A stretch of 46,000 nucleotides of DNA from Marinifilum sp. N1E240 (GCF_009295825.1 NZ_WHKF01000016.1:1-46000), one strand, 5' to 3'. Counted from the stretch's first letter, positions 1 to 8,312 are shown. The notes: generated from the letters alone by a model not told the origin. Made by a program: numbers and translations.

Positions 1-367
1 GTAAAAAGTAAAGTACCATATAGCCGAGATTATATATGCCTTGACCCTAGAGAAAAGAATATTAATAATAGCTCCTCAAAAAATGTGGCTTAAAATTTTG
101 ATTTTACTAGAGTATATCACCCGACCGCACTTAGGTATTGCAATAAGAATCATGATCTTTTTAATGTAGCCTTGACCTTTTTGCTTCGTTTTTGGGTCAA
201 GCCAAAAATGAAGAGCCCATCCGGCTCGAGGACAAAAACAATACACTTTCGATCGGACCAAACCAATCCGCAAAAAATATATGAGCCTTTCAGGCTCTTT
301 CAATACCAATCGGTATTATTTTCCTACATTTGCGCCACTCAACCAATCAGCTTAAAGTTCAGCCATC
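1..367. other. Intergenic leader upstream of rarD with three small hairpins
   Basis: No convincing gene is visible. The stretch holds several short inverted repeats: CTTGACC/GGTCAAG at 171-177/195-201, GAGCC/GGCTC at 213-217/223-227, the same GAGCC/GGCTC stem again at 283-287/293-297 followed by TTT, and AATACC/GGTATT at 302-307/312-317 followed by ATTTT. The last two look like weak terminators for a gene that would lie left of the window, but that gene is not seen. Confidence 0.4.
325..332 (+). promoter_or_regulatory. Candidate promoter -7 box for rarD
   Basis: TACATTTG matches the Bacteroidota -7 consensus TAnnTTTG exactly and ends 35 bases before the rarD ATG. No clear -33 TTTG lies at the expected distance, so the call rests on the -7 box and its position. 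Confidence 0.45.
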
Positions 368-1264
368 ATGGAAAACAGCAAGAACAACACCATAGGATAC
401 ATTTACGCTCTTCAAGCCTTTTTTGCCTGGGGTATACTTCCTTTATTCTGGAAACTCCTAAGTCATGTTCCCGCAGTCGAAGTTTTGGCACATCGAATAT
501 TTTGGTCTTTCGTGTTTTTGGCAATTCTTATTCTTTGGAAACGACAAAAAAACCTTCGTGAACTTTTATCTCAGAAAAAAACTCGCAACAGCCTCTTGCT
601 ATCCTCAATTCTGATAGGTGGCAATTGGGGATTGTTTATTTATGCTGTAAACAGCAATCAAATAGTAGAAGCCAGTTTAGGATACTATATCAATCCCATT
701 GTTAATGTTCTACTGGGCATGATGGTATTAAACGAGAAATTAGACAAATTAAAACTCACTGCCCTACTCATCGCTACATCAGCAGTAATCTACCTAACCA
801 TCGATTACGGACAATTTCCTTGGATATCAATTATATTGGCTTGCTCATTCGGATTGTACGGATTGGTAAAGAAAACAGCCGGCATAGAAGCAATTCCCGC
901 CTTAACGGTTGAAACCTTAATATTAACCCCTTTTGCAGCCATATTTATCGCCTACAAGTTAATTGACAGTACCGGAGCTCTATTTGTAGGTTCTTACTCT
1001 ACCGATTTGTACTTAATGCTTACCGGAGTGGTAACCACATTGCCATTGTATTGGTTTGCAAAAGGTGCTCAAAGAATTCCTTTATCTGCGGTTGGATTCA
1101 TGCAATACATAGGTCCAACTTTAATGCTATTGATAGGAGTAGTTATCTACAAAGAAGAATTTAGAAAAGAACAAATTATTGCTTTCGCATTGATATGGTT
1201 CGCACTTGCTTTGTACACCACATCGATGATTCGAAATACACGAAAGAAAATCAAATCGAATTAA
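368..1264 (+). CDS. rarD: RarD-type EamA family transporter
   Basis: A 298-residue inner-membrane protein with about ten hydrophobic segments, the usual length for RarD. It opens with the family signature: GYIYALQAFFAWGILPLFWK near residues 10-29 and an ALxHRIFWS-like motif (VLAHRIFWSF) near residue 40. YINPIVNVLLG and the later AVGFMQYIGPTLMLLIGV segment are typical of the two EamA halves. The family belongs to the drug/metabolite transporter superfamily. RarD is named for an old chloramphenicol-sensitivity phenotype and its substrate is not established. The ATG at 368 begins right at the conserved N-terminus. It is convergent with the histidine kinase gene and their stop codons overlap by a few bases, leaving no room for a terminator. 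Confidence 0.9.
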   Translation: MENSKNNTIGYIYALQAFFAWGILPLFWKLLSHVPAVEVLAHRIFWSFVFLAILILWKRQKNLRELLSQKKTRNSLLLSSILIGGNWGLFIYAVNSNQIVEASLGYYINPIVNVLLGMMVLNEKLDKLKLTALLIATSAVIYLTIDYGQFPWISIILACSFGLYGLVKKTAGIEAIPALTVETLILTPFAAIFIAYKLIDSTGALFVGSYSTDLYLMLTGVVTTLPLYWFAKGAQRIPLSAVGFMQYIGPTLMLLIGVVIYKEEFRKEQIIAFALIWFALALYTTSMIRNTRKKIKSN

Positions 1265-2667
1265 AGAGGAACAATTACCGAAAAGGTACTTCCCTTTTCA
1301 TACACACTTTCTACTTTTACTTTGGCGCCAATCTTTTGCGACAATAATTTTACAATGTATAAGCCCAATCCGCACGATGATTCTTCATTGGTTGGGCGCG
1401 AACTTAATTTGGTAAACTTTTTAAAGAGCATGGGCATTTCCTTTTCCTTAATGCCTTTTCCCTTATCGATAAAACTCATGATCAAATTATTCTTTTCGGA
1501 TTTTAAGCCCACAGTTACCTGAGCACCAATAGGACTGTACTTTATCGAGTTCGATAGTAAATTATCAACTATTCGATTCAATTCATTGGTTCCTGTTTCT
1601 ATATCGTTCTCAGAAACATTATAATCTGCAACAATTTCAATCTCTTTCTTATTTGCCAAAGGAGCAAAATCCTTTATTTTTTGATCTAAAAAATGAACCA
1701 GATCAATTCTCTCCTTTTTCAATTCCGCTTTATCGTTCTCAAGTTTATTCATCTCCAGAACATCAGCAATTAAGTCCTGTGCAGAATTAACCTGCGATTT
1801 TAACAAAGAGAAATATTCCTTTTGTTCAGAATTCAACTCTCCAGCAAGACTAACCAGATTAATTACACTTTCTATACCTCCTATCGGATTTCGCAAATCA
1901 TGCGCCATGATACCTAAAAGCGCATCTTTTTCTGAGGCAAGATCCTGTAGTATCATATTCTTCCCTCTCAGAGTTTGATTCTTTTCCTTGATCTCATTAT
2001 TCACTTTTGCCAATTGTGCATGCTGGGCACTTATCCTAAATTGATATTTCTTCACCTGATAATGAGTCACAAAATAAGATAAAACAGAAAGAAAGACAGT
2101 TAATACAATTCCACCCCAAAGTAATGGCAACGATTTTTCACGAGCATGCCCTCTAATCATCTTAGCACTTTGATGCACCAGCATTTTATAGCCCATCATA
2201 TCATAATTCATGGCAACAACAATATCTGAATAATCGTATTGTTCATACTCATAATAACCAGTAAAGGGTTTAGATTCATAAAAATCAGTAAAGGAAAAAG
2301 ATTCATCTCGATTAAGTGAACGAAACGATGCGGAAGCAATATTTACTTTCTTATCTGCCTTAAGACCTGGTGCAGCCAGAAGATTTCCTACCGAATCAAC
2401 CAAGCAAATGTATCCCTCGTTGGGCAATTTTAAAACATCGCAAGTCTCTTGTACCAATTGCAAGAACTCTTCTTTATTTTCGACAGGAACATCAGCCTTT
2501 TCAAACATATCAAATACCGATTCACCAATGGTTAAATTATCATCCAAAGCTTGTTTGGTCAAATTGTTATAAACGATATTCTCTACCCAAACAAAGTACA
2601 GGAAGAAGCCTAAGAACAAAATAACAAAAACACTAAACGATAAAATAAATTGAAATCGATTCTTCAT
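1261..2667 (-). CDS. Membrane sensor histidine kinase
   Basis: A 468-residue two-component sensor. It has a membrane segment at about 7-29, a periplasmic sensing region at about 30-181, a second membrane segment at 182-202, a coiled-coil at about 210-250, a HisKA domain with phospho-acceptor His256 in MAHDLRNP, and a HATPase_c domain with N-box Asn369 (NLLSNSIKYSP), G1 box DKGKGI (401-406) and G2 box GLGL (433-436). There is no PAS, HAMP or receiver domain that I can see. The extracellular ligand is unknown and no response regulator is adjacent. The lone receiver at 6370 is the nearest one and any pairing would be a guess. Confidence 0.9.
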   Translation of the reverse strand: MKNRFQFILSFSVFVILFLGFFLYFVWVENIVYNNLTKQALDDNLTIGESVFDMFEKADVPVENKEEFLQLVQETCDVLKLPNEGYICLVDSVGNLLAAPGLKADKKVNIASASFRSLNRDESFSFTDFYESKPFTGYYEYEQYDYSDIVVAMNYDMMGYKMLVHQSAKMIRGHAREKSLPLLWGGIVLTVFLSVLSYFVTHYQVKKYQFRISAQHAQLAKVNNEIKEKNQTLRGKNMILQDLASEKDALLGIMAHDLRNPIGGIESVINLVSLAGELNSEQKEYFSLLKSQVNSAQDLIADVLEMNKLENDKAELKKERIDLVHFLDQKIKDFAPLANKKEIEIVADYNVSENDIETGTNELNRIVDNLLSNSIKYSPIGAQVTVGLKSEKNNLIMSFIDKGKGIKEKEMPMLFKKFTKLSSRPTNEESSCGLGLYIVKLLSQKIGAKVKVESVYEKGSTFSVIVPL

Positions 2668-2757
2668 TCGCTGATAAAATAAAAGACTATTGTACTGTAC
2701 GCGAAAATATAGAAATAGTTGGACTTATTAGAATGGTTTAATAAACAATACATACAA

Positions 2758-3219
2758 CTATTTGCCGAGTCCCTCATTGCCAGAATCTAAAACATATTTC
2801 CATTCCCCTTTAGCATTCTGCTTCCAAATCGAAACATAGGTTCCTTCTAGTAAAGTATCCGCAGTTTTAATTTTATAAGTTCCATAAGTATACCCTAATT
2901 CTCCGGAATTTGCAACATCCGCATCAATGGGTTGCCAGCTAAATTCAAAAGAATTGTCATTTCTTTCCACAAACAAATCCCTGATATTTTCCCGCCCAAC
3001 AATTGGATAAGAATTCTCACGCAGCATCACAGCATTATCCGCTGCATACTGGTAAAATGCCTTTTTCATTCCATGCTTTAAGCAATAATTAGAAAACTCT
3101 ACATCTGTATCTTTTAATTGCTGTTTACTGTTTTCATTACTCACATTCATATTACAAGACATTACGGTTAAAGATATTAGAACAATCACACTTGCATTAA
3201 ATCGTTTTGAATTTCGCAT
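2758..3219 (-). CDS. SnoaL/DUF4440-like lipoprotein
   Basis: A 153-residue predicted lipoprotein. A basic start and hydrophobic stretch lead to a lipobox-like VMSC at Cys22. The rest resembles the NTF2-like/DUF4440 fold: an early helix (DVEFSNYCLKHGMKKAFYQY), an AVMLRENSYPIVGRENI segment, and a C-terminal strand pair including YVSIWKQNAKGEWKYVLD. Such domains form a cone-shaped pocket and occur in enzymes and in binding proteins alike, so no reaction can be given. It is divergent from the cupin gene. Its promoter must lie in the short interval that also carries the cupin promoter. Confidence 0.75.
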   Translation of the reverse strand: MRNSKRFNASVIVLISLTVMSCNMNVSNENSKQQLKDTDVEFSNYCLKHGMKKAFYQYAADNAVMLRENSYPIVGRENIRDLFVERNDNSFEFSWQPIDADVANSGELGYTYGTYKIKTADTLLEGTYVSIWKQNAKGEWKYVLDSGNEGLGK

Positions 3220-3226
3220 CGATATT

Positions 3227-3258
3227 TTTGTTTGAATGATACAGCTACTTTATCTTCG
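3227..3258 (+). promoter_or_regulatory. Promoter for the cupin gene
   Basis: TTTG at 3227-3230, a 20-base spacer and TATCTTCG at 3251-3258 fit the Bacteroidota TTTG-N19-21-TAnnTTTG pattern with one mismatch. It implies a 5' leader of roughly 35 bases before the ATG at 3301 and decides the start against the upstream TTG at 3232. Confidence 0.6.
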
Positions 3259-3300
3259 GAATTTAATTATTTTACGCCTATAAAACTAAACACTCTAAGC

Positions 3301-3603
3301 ATGTTACTAAAAAACCTATCCGATAAACTGAATGTTTCTAAAATTCAAAAAGAACAAATCTACTCCAACGAAAAGTTTGAAAGTTTAATTGTTACGCTCG
3401 AAAAAGGAATGGAAGTACCTGCTCAACCAGCCCCTGCAAATGCCGGTTTATATCTTATCTCAGGTGAGCTTATCTTTGATATTGAAGGAGAAACGTATAC
3501 GGTTAAAGCAGACGATTTTTTTAGTTTTAACAAAGATCAAATGCATGGCTTAAAAGCAATTGAAGATTCAAAGTTTTTAATTTCGAGAATTTTACCAGAA
3601 TAA
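3301..3603 (+). CDS. Small cupin-domain protein
   Basis: About 100 residues forming a single cupin barrel. The region from GMEVPAQPAPANAGLYLISG through ELIFDIEGETYTVKADDFFS to DQMHGLKAIEDSKFLISRI gives the two cupin motifs. The usual motif-1 histidines are replaced (PAQPAPANAG), while one histidine is kept in motif 2 (MHGL), so metal binding may be partial or absent. I chose the ATG at 3301 because a promoter lies just upstream. A longer reading frame from a TTG at 3232 would start inside that promoter. Function unknown. Confidence 0.75.
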   Translation: MLLKNLSDKLNVSKIQKEQIYSNEKFESLIVTLEKGMEVPAQPAPANAGLYLISGELIFDIEGETYTVKADDFFSFNKDQMHGLKAIEDSKFLISRILPE

Positions 3604-3613
3604 GAATAAAAAA

Positions 3614-3643
3614 AGCTTGATCAGCACCACTACTGATCAAGCT
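3614..3643. terminator. Bidirectional terminator between convergent genes
   Basis: A perfect 11-bp stem AGCTTGATCAG (3614-3624) with CTGATCAAGCT (3633-3643) and an 8-base loop. It has a run of A on the left and a short T-rich stretch on the right, so it can serve the cupin gene and the outer-membrane protein gene that converge here. Confidence 0.85.
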
Positions 3644-3672
3644 CATTTTGAATTGATGTAATGAACTGCCTG

Positions 3673-4440
3673 TTAAGGCATTCTTATCGATAACCCTAAG
3701 CTAATAAAAAAATCCGGAGAAACCTCACTTAATCCAAGTCCGGTTGAGAAATCTAACTGTAAATCAGCATTTACTGCATAGGTTAAACCTCCATTCCATC
3801 TGTGATCATTTTTTCCTTCTCCTGGCAAATAACCATACAATTCCGCGAATACATTCAATTTTTCATTCAAACTGATATCAATAACTGTTGAATAAAAACC
3901 AATAGCGTAATCTTCATTCTCTTTTCCACTCCATATCACTCCAAGATTAGCTCCCAGAGCCATGCCCTCGTTTAAAGAATAATCTGCATTCAATCTAAAA
4001 TCAACACCTAAATTATTATTCTCGAAAGCACTACTACCTGAATTAGGAATAAATAAGGTGGTTAAAAATGCCAAAGCCGGCATTGTTTCACTCTCTTCCT
4101 TTAAGAAAAACTTCCCTCCAATAGTAATGGGTCCAAAACCATTTTCATCAATATCTCCGCCATCCAATGAAATTTCAGTTCCCAAATATTGCAATCCTAA
4201 TCGAAGCTCTACATTCTCAACTAATCCATATCGAAATACAGAAGAATTATAGGTGGTATTGTTAATACGATCATTCACTTTCTCAAAAGCAAACCCAGTT
4301 TCCAATTGCAACTTCTTTACAGGAATTACAACAGTAGATTCCGACTGACTTGGTCTGTCAGTTGATATTTTCGCTTTTCCCTGCCCTCTTATCTGTCCAC
4401 AAATAAATAGAACAAGAACTATTATGAATATCTTTTTCAT
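3673..4440 (-). CDS. Outer-membrane PF13557-type (phenol_MetA_deg) beta-barrel protein
   Basis: About 255 residues with a signal peptide (KKIFIIVLVLFICGQIRGQG) followed by ISTDRPSQSESTVVIPVKKL, the hallmark N-terminus of the PF13557 barrel family often annotated simply as transporter. The rest alternates hydrophobic and polar residues as in a beta-barrel (LQLETGFAFEKV, VELRLGLQYLG, LDFSTGLGLSEV) and ends in an aromatic/hydrophobic strand. Substrate unknown. The ATG at 4440 is preferred over an upstream TTG. It lies 24 bases downstream of the DUF2007 gene and probably shares its transcript. Confidence 0.8.
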   Translation of the reverse strand: MKKIFIIVLVLFICGQIRGQGKAKISTDRPSQSESTVVIPVKKLQLETGFAFEKVNDRINNTTYNSSVFRYGLVENVELRLGLQYLGTEISLDGGDIDENGFGPITIGGKFFLKEESETMPALAFLTTLFIPNSGSSAFENNNLGVDFRLNADYSLNEGMALGANLGVIWSGKENEDYAIGFYSTVIDISLNEKLNVFAELYGYLPGEGKNDHRWNGGLTYAVNADLQLDFSTGLGLSEVSPDFFISLGLSIRMP

Positions 4441-4464
4441 TATCAATTTGAATAATTGCTCTCT

Positions 4465-4695
4465 TTATTCCTGACTTTGCAAATTCGCAATACATTTTCT
4501 AGCTGATTCTGCATCACTTTCAGCAACCAAGAGTTCAACACTATCTGGAGTTCCTCCCATTCCTACTATTGTTCCTGATTGAAACTCATCTTTCCATAAA
4601 GATGCTATTCCAATCTCATCCAATCTCTCTTTATAATATTTTACATCGATGAGCGAGCCAACAAAAACGCAAGTTAAATCTGTTCCTTCTGTCAT
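4465..4695 (-). CDS. DUF2007-type small protein
   Basis: About 76 residues from the ATG at 4695. The pattern VFVGSLIDVKYYKERLDEIGI followed by a glycine-rich turn (VGMGGTPDSVELLVAESDAE) matches DUF2007, a small ferredoxin-like fold sometimes labelled putative signal-transducing protein; in other proteins it is fused to membrane or zinc-ribbon parts. It precedes the outer-membrane protein gene on the same strand. A TTG-initiated extension to 4746 is possible but adds only basic residues outside the family. Confidence 0.75.
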   Translation of the reverse strand: MTEGTDLTCVFVGSLIDVKYYKERLDEIGIASLWKDEFQSGTIVGMGGTPDSVELLVAESDAESARKCIANLQSQE

Positions 4696-4829
4696 AATTC
4701 TAATATTTAATTTATGTTTTCTATTTCTAAGATAATTAAATTCCAATCACTTTCCTATTTCTTATAATATCTGTATTGTAATTTATCAACTATTTATAAT
4801 GATGAATTTAATAACAAAAAAGTATCTAA

Positions 4830-4852
4830 GGACAATTGTCCCTGTTTCTTTG
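4830..4852 (+). promoter_or_regulatory. Palindromic operator and -7 box upstream of the Crp/Fnr gene
   Basis: GGACAATTGTCC at 4830-4841 is a perfect 12-bp palindrome. Three bases further on, TTTCTTTG (4845-4852) is a one-mismatch TAnnTTTG box. The palindrome lies in the -33/-7 spacer, a position suited to autorepression or close-contact activation by the Crp/Fnr protein whose ATG is 41 bases downstream. Confidence 0.5.
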
Positions 4853-4893
4853 TAAATTCATGTGTTATTTTACAACTCAAATAAATCATACAA

Positions 4894-5535
4894 ATGAATT
4901 ACGCAGAGCTTGTTGCAAAAAATGAATCAGGCATACTAAAAGACAAGGTTAAACCAATTGAACTAACCAATGGTGAATTCGTTATCCGACAAGGAGAGTT
5001 ACCATATTATTGTTATATATTATTAGAAGGTAAAGTAAAAGTTTTTCATACAACCTCAATTGGGCAACATTTCCTTTTTGGTATTTTCGATCAATCTCAA
5101 CTTTATGGCGATTTGGAAATACCCAATAACGACGTTTTCTTCAACTCGGTTCAATGTGTTAGCACTTGTAAGTTTATTAAGATCGATAAAGACACATTCA
5201 AACGCTGGCTAAAATCGGATTTCGATTTTGCTACCAAAGTGAATCAAGATTTATGCACCAAACTAATGAAGTCATCGTACAGGATGGTGGATAATAATTA
5301 TTTTCCCCTGGAATATCATGTAATAAAATACATCATAGAATCTTCGAACAATTTTGAAACCAAAGCATTTAGCATTAACAAAGAGGATTTAGCGAATTAT
5401 ATTGGAACGAATATTAGAAGTATAAATCGAATTTTAAAGCAACTAAGCTCCGATAAAGCGATTTCACTAAACAAAACACAAGTTCAAATTTTAAACCCTG
5501 AGATTTTAAACTCTGGAATTAAAAAACACTTTTAA
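4894..5535 (+). CDS. Crp/Fnr family transcription regulator
   Basis: 213 residues with an N-terminal cyclic-nucleotide-binding-type barrel (ELTNGEFVIRQGELPYYCYI, LLEGKVKVFH) and a C-terminal Crp-type winged helix-turn-helix (FSINKEDLANYIGTNIRSIN, then RILKQLSSDKAISL). The Arg that contacts cAMP phosphate in E. coli Crp has no clear counterpart, and no Fnr-type cysteine cluster is present, so the effector is unknown. The stop codon shares its last base with the ATG of the next gene, so regulator and acetyltransferase are translationally coupled. A palindrome sits in the promoter. Confidence 0.9.
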   Translation: MNYAELVAKNESGILKDKVKPIELTNGEFVIRQGELPYYCYILLEGKVKVFHTTSIGQHFLFGIFDQSQLYGDLEIPNNDVFFNSVQCVSTCKFIKIDKDTFKRWLKSDFDFATKVNQDLCTKLMKSSYRMVDNNYFPLEYHVIKYIIESSNNFETKAFSINKEDLANYIGTNIRSINRILKQLSSDKAISLNKTQVQILNPEILNSGIKKHF

Positions 5536-6152
5536 TGAAAAAAATAGATTTATCTACCTGGAAAAGAAAAGCACAATATGACTTTTTTAAAGATTATAAA
5601 AACCCCTATTTTAATATCTGTTCCGATATAAAATGCACCGCATCCTATCTTAAATCAAAAGAAGAGGGCAATTCGTTTTTCATTACATATATGCACAAAG
5701 CATTAAAAGCTTTAAACGAAATTACGGAGTTCAAAACCAGGATTATTGAAGATGAAGTATTCGAATTTCAAATCATAAACGGAACAAGTACCGTATTCAA
5801 GGATGATTACACTTTTAGTTTTTGTTATTTCAGATATCATGAGGATTTTGAACAATTTAAAAATGAAACTCACAAAGCCATTCAGGATGCAAAAAACTCA
5901 GACGAATTGGAATCTAATACAGACGTAGATTTAATATATGTTTCGGTAATACCCTGGCGAAGTTTTACCAGCATTCAACATCCGGTAACAAATCAAGAAT
6001 CAAATTCGGTTCCCAAAATTGTATTCGGTAAAGTATTTGAGCAAAATGGCGAATTTTATATGCCTTTGAGTGTAGAGGCTCACCATTCCCTGCTTGATGG
6101 ATATCATGTGAGTACTTTTTCGAACCGACTAGAAGAATTACTATGTCAGTAA
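5535..6152 (+). CDS. CatA-like (chloramphenicol acetyltransferase fold) acyltransferase
   Basis: 205 residues, close to the usual CAT length of about 210-220. The catalytic motif HHxxxDG is intact as AHHSLLDGYHV, with His184 the expected base and Asp188 the structural partner. The N-terminus (IDLSTWKRKAQYDFF) matches the start of CatA proteins. Members transfer acetyl from acetyl-CoA to a hydroxyl. Whether chloramphenicol is the substrate cannot be told from sequence, since many chromosomal homologues have other substrates. It is co-transcribed with the Crp/Fnr gene, with a one-base overlap. Confidence 0.85.
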   Translation: MKKIDLSTWKRKAQYDFFKDYKNPYFNICSDIKCTASYLKSKEEGNSFFITYMHKALKALNEITEFKTRIIEDEVFEFQIINGTSTVFKDDYTFSFCYFRYHEDFEQFKNETHKAIQDAKNSDELESNTDVDLIYVSVIPWRSFTSIQHPVTNQESNSVPKIVFGKVFEQNGEFYMPLSVEAHHSLLDGYHVSTFSNRLEELLCQ

Positions 6153-6212
6153 AATTACAATCGGTAAATTAAATTCTCCATTTCATTAACTACAAAAGCT
6201 TTGTATTGTTTA

Positions 6213-6247
6213 GATAAAGTGTTTTTTACAAAAAAAAATACTTTATC
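6213..6247 (+). terminator. Probable terminator of the crp-cat operon
   Basis: GATAAAGT (6213-6220) pairs with ACTTTATC (6240-6247), and inner T and A runs can extend the stem to a long AT hairpin. It lies about 60 bases past the acetyltransferase stop. Confidence 0.5.
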
Positions 6248-6340
6248 AGATAATTTGATCACTTTACGACATAAAAATAAAAACTGTTAAAATATTTCTC
6301 GAAAAATCTAAATTTATTTCTTTTCATCGTTCAGAAAAGC

Positions 6341-6348
6341 TATTTTTG
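6341..6348 (+). promoter_or_regulatory. Promoter -7 box for the receiver gene
   Basis: TATTTTTG is an exact TAnnTTTG match. TTTC at 6317-6320 sits 20 bases upstream as an imperfect -33. The ATG at 6370 follows after 21 bases, giving a short leader. Confidence 0.5.
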
Positions 6349-6369
6349 GTATACTAAAGAACGCCAATT

Positions 6370-6747
6370 ATGAGTAAATCGGGTCAAAAAACAATATTAA
6401 TCGTTGAAGATGAAGAGTTCAATCGCATCTATTTCGAAGAATTGCTTAATCAGATTAATTGTAAAGTTGTAATTGCAAAAAATGGTATTGAAGCTGTTGA
6501 AATTTGCAAGAAAAATGCCTCCATTGATTTAGTTTTAATGGACATAAAAATGCCACTAATGAATGGCTATGAAGCAACTCAAGCCATTAAAAAAATTCGA
6601 CCAAATTTACCTATTATCGCCCAAACAGCTTTTGCATTGCTTGGAGATAAGAAAAAATCATTGGAAAATGGTTGCGACGACTATGTTGCAAAGCCAGTTA
6701 AAAAGGACACCTTAGTTAAATTGATTAATAAACACCTCACTCTTTAA
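6370..6747 (+). CDS. Single-domain response regulator (receiver only)
   Basis: 125 residues forming one CheY-like receiver: acidic pair Glu13/Asp14 in LIVEDEEF, phospho-acceptor Asp58 in VLMDIKMP, Thr86 in IIAQTA and Lys108 in VAKPV. No output domain is attached. Sequence style (MNGYEATQAIKK, ENGCDDYVAKP) is that of receivers usually fused to hybrid kinases, so it may relay phosphate for a separate kinase or act by protein contact. No kinase is adjacent. It has its own promoter. Confidence 0.9.
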   Translation: MSKSGQKTILIVEDEEFNRIYFEELLNQINCKVVIAKNGIEAVEICKKNASIDLVLMDIKMPLMNGYEATQAIKKIRPNLPIIAQTAFALLGDKKKSLENGCDDYVAKPVKKDTLVKLINKHLTL

Positions 6748-6887
6748 GAAGCTTTATGGCATCCTTACTCTATAAATATTATTGAGTATTGATATTTTAA
6801 GAATTAATAACATTTTGCCTCTTGCATTTCAGACAAAAAAGTATTTTATTACATTACTTGTCTAAATAATACGCAAATGGAGGGGAA

Positions 6888-7763
6888 ATGAAGAGAAAGA
6901 TTAAGAAATTCGTATTGATATTTAGTACAACCATTCTACTGGTTGTTCTCCTCGCATTCTTTTTAGTATTTAAAATCAGATCTTCTTTTGATCATCAAAC
7001 TGTATTAACTGAAATACAGGCTAAAAATGTTTTCCCAAAATCTAAGGACATTCCTTTTGGAGATTTTACCATCCACACAAACTATACTGGCAATTTAAAC
7101 AATCAAAAAGTTCTGTTTATTCATGGATCACCAGGTTACTGGTTCGATTTTAAAAACATCATTACAGACTCTACTCTCCTTGAAAAGTTCTGTTTAATTA
7201 CTTTCGACCGACCTGGTTATGGTAAAACAAGTGTTCCTTCACAAGCAAATTTGAACAATCAGGCTGAAATTGTAGATGCAGTAATGCAACATTTCCAAAC
7301 AAATAATGAGAAGTTTATTGTATTAGGACACTCATATGGAGGAGCTGTTCTGGAACAAACCATTCTCAATTATTCTAAGAAAATAAAACATGCTATTTAT
7401 GTTGCACCATGTCTTTCGCCTAAGCATCAAGAAGCAAAGTGGTACAACCTACTCATATCGGGAGGATTGCCAAATAAAATAATGCCACATGAACTTAGAA
7501 CAAGCAATTTAGAAATGATGGCTTTATCTGAATGCTTGGAAAAGAATGAACAAAAACTAAAGGATATTAAAGTACCAACTACATACATTCAAGGTAAAAA
7601 AGACATTTTAGTACCTTATCAAACTTTGGATTATTACAAATCGCATCATCAAAATATAGATTTTAGCTTACTGGATGAATTGAATCATTTTGTTCCTTGG
7701 TCAAATCCAGAAATTATCATTAAAAATATAAATAAGCTACAATCTACATACAACAGTAAATAA
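6888..7763 (+). CDS. Membrane-anchored alpha/beta hydrolase
   Basis: 291 residues. One N-terminal membrane segment (about 8-29) is followed by an alpha/beta-hydrolase core with oxyanion motif HGSPG (79-83), nucleophile elbow GHSYGG with Ser149, probable acid Asp239 (GKKDILVP) and His267 (ELNHFVP). Substrate unknown; esterase or lipase-like activity at the periplasmic face is likely. It is preceded by GGAGGGG at 6879-6885, a strong Shine-Dalgarno sequence that is rare in this phylum and fixes the ATG at 6888. MsrB starts 39 bases downstream and may be co-transcribed. Confidence 0.85.
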   Translation: MKRKIKKFVLIFSTTILLVVLLAFFLVFKIRSSFDHQTVLTEIQAKNVFPKSKDIPFGDFTIHTNYTGNLNNQKVLFIHGSPGYWFDFKNIITDSTLLEKFCLITFDRPGYGKTSVPSQANLNNQAEIVDAVMQHFQTNNEKFIVLGHSYGGAVLEQTILNYSKKIKHAIYVAPCLSPKHQEAKWYNLLISGGLPNKIMPHELRTSNLEMMALSECLEKNEQKLKDIKVPTTYIQGKKDILVPYQTLDYYKSHHQNIDFSLLDELNHFVPWSNPEIIIKNINKLQSTYNSK

Positions 7764-7802
7764 AGACATATGCACCAAGGAAACGAAACAAGAAACTGGA
7801 TT

Positions 7803-8258
7803 ATGAGAAAAATATTAATTTTAACAGGAATTGTACTTCTTATTAGTACTAACCTAATAGCGCAGAAAGCAATGAATAAAGAAAATTACAATAAATTAAC
7901 CGAAGCCGAAAAAAGAGTAATAATAGATAAGGGTACCGAATATCCGGGTACAGGAAAGCACTTAAAGAATAAGCAAGCAGGTATATACACATGCAAGCAA
8001 TGCAACGCCGCTCTATACAAATCGGATGACAAGTTTGATTCACATTGTGGTTGGCCAAGTTTTGATGATGAAATTGAAGGAGCGGTGACCAAAATATTAG
8101 ATGCCGATGGAAAAAGAACTGAAATTGTTTGTAGCAATTGCGATGGACACTTAGGACATGTCTTTATCGGAGAAGGATTTACCGAAAAAAATACCAGACA
8201 TTGCGTAAATAGTATTTCTCTAAATTTTGTTCCGGCAAATGAAGTTAAAAAGAATTAA
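7803..8258 (+). CDS. msrB: Exported peptide-methionine (R)-S-oxide reductase
   Basis: About 151 residues from the ATG at 7803, which opens a clear signal peptide ([20 protein letters not shown]). The mature part is a full MsrB domain: zinc cysteines in TCKQC (Cys64, Cys67) and CSNC (Cys110, Cys113), the GWPSF motif, HLGHVF, and the catalytic Cys134 in RHCVNS. It reduces R-methionine sulfoxide in proteins; the leader places it in the periplasm, repairing envelope proteins. An in-frame ATG at 7770 would add 11 polar residues ahead of the signal peptide and is less likely. Confidence 0.93.
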   Translation: MRKILILTGIVLLISTNLIAQKAMNKENYNKLTEAEKRVIIDKGTEYPGTGKHLKNKQAGIYTCKQCNAALYKSDDKFDSHCGWPSFDDEIEGAVTKILDADGKRTEIVCSNCDGHLGHVFIGEGFTEKNTRHCVNSISLNFVPANEVKKN

Positions 8259-8281
8259 AAAAACATTCATTTATATCATGT

Positions 8282-8312
8282 AAGAGTTTCATCAAGGTGA
8301 AACTCTTTTTTA
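8282..8312 (+). terminator. Rho-independent terminator after msrB
   Basis: AAGAGTTTCA (8282-8291) pairs perfectly with TGAAACTCTT (8298-8307) across a 6-base loop and runs into TTTTT. Confidence 0.9.

Noticed and set aside
3232-3300. N-terminal extension of the cupin protein from a TTG
   Set aside because: It overlaps the gene's own promoter and adds residues outside the cupin domain.
5535-6152. Calling the CatA-like gene a chloramphenicol resistance gene
   Set aside because: The active-site motif is intact, but chromosomal CatA-like proteins are diverse, and the coupling to a Crp/Fnr regulator suggests another role.
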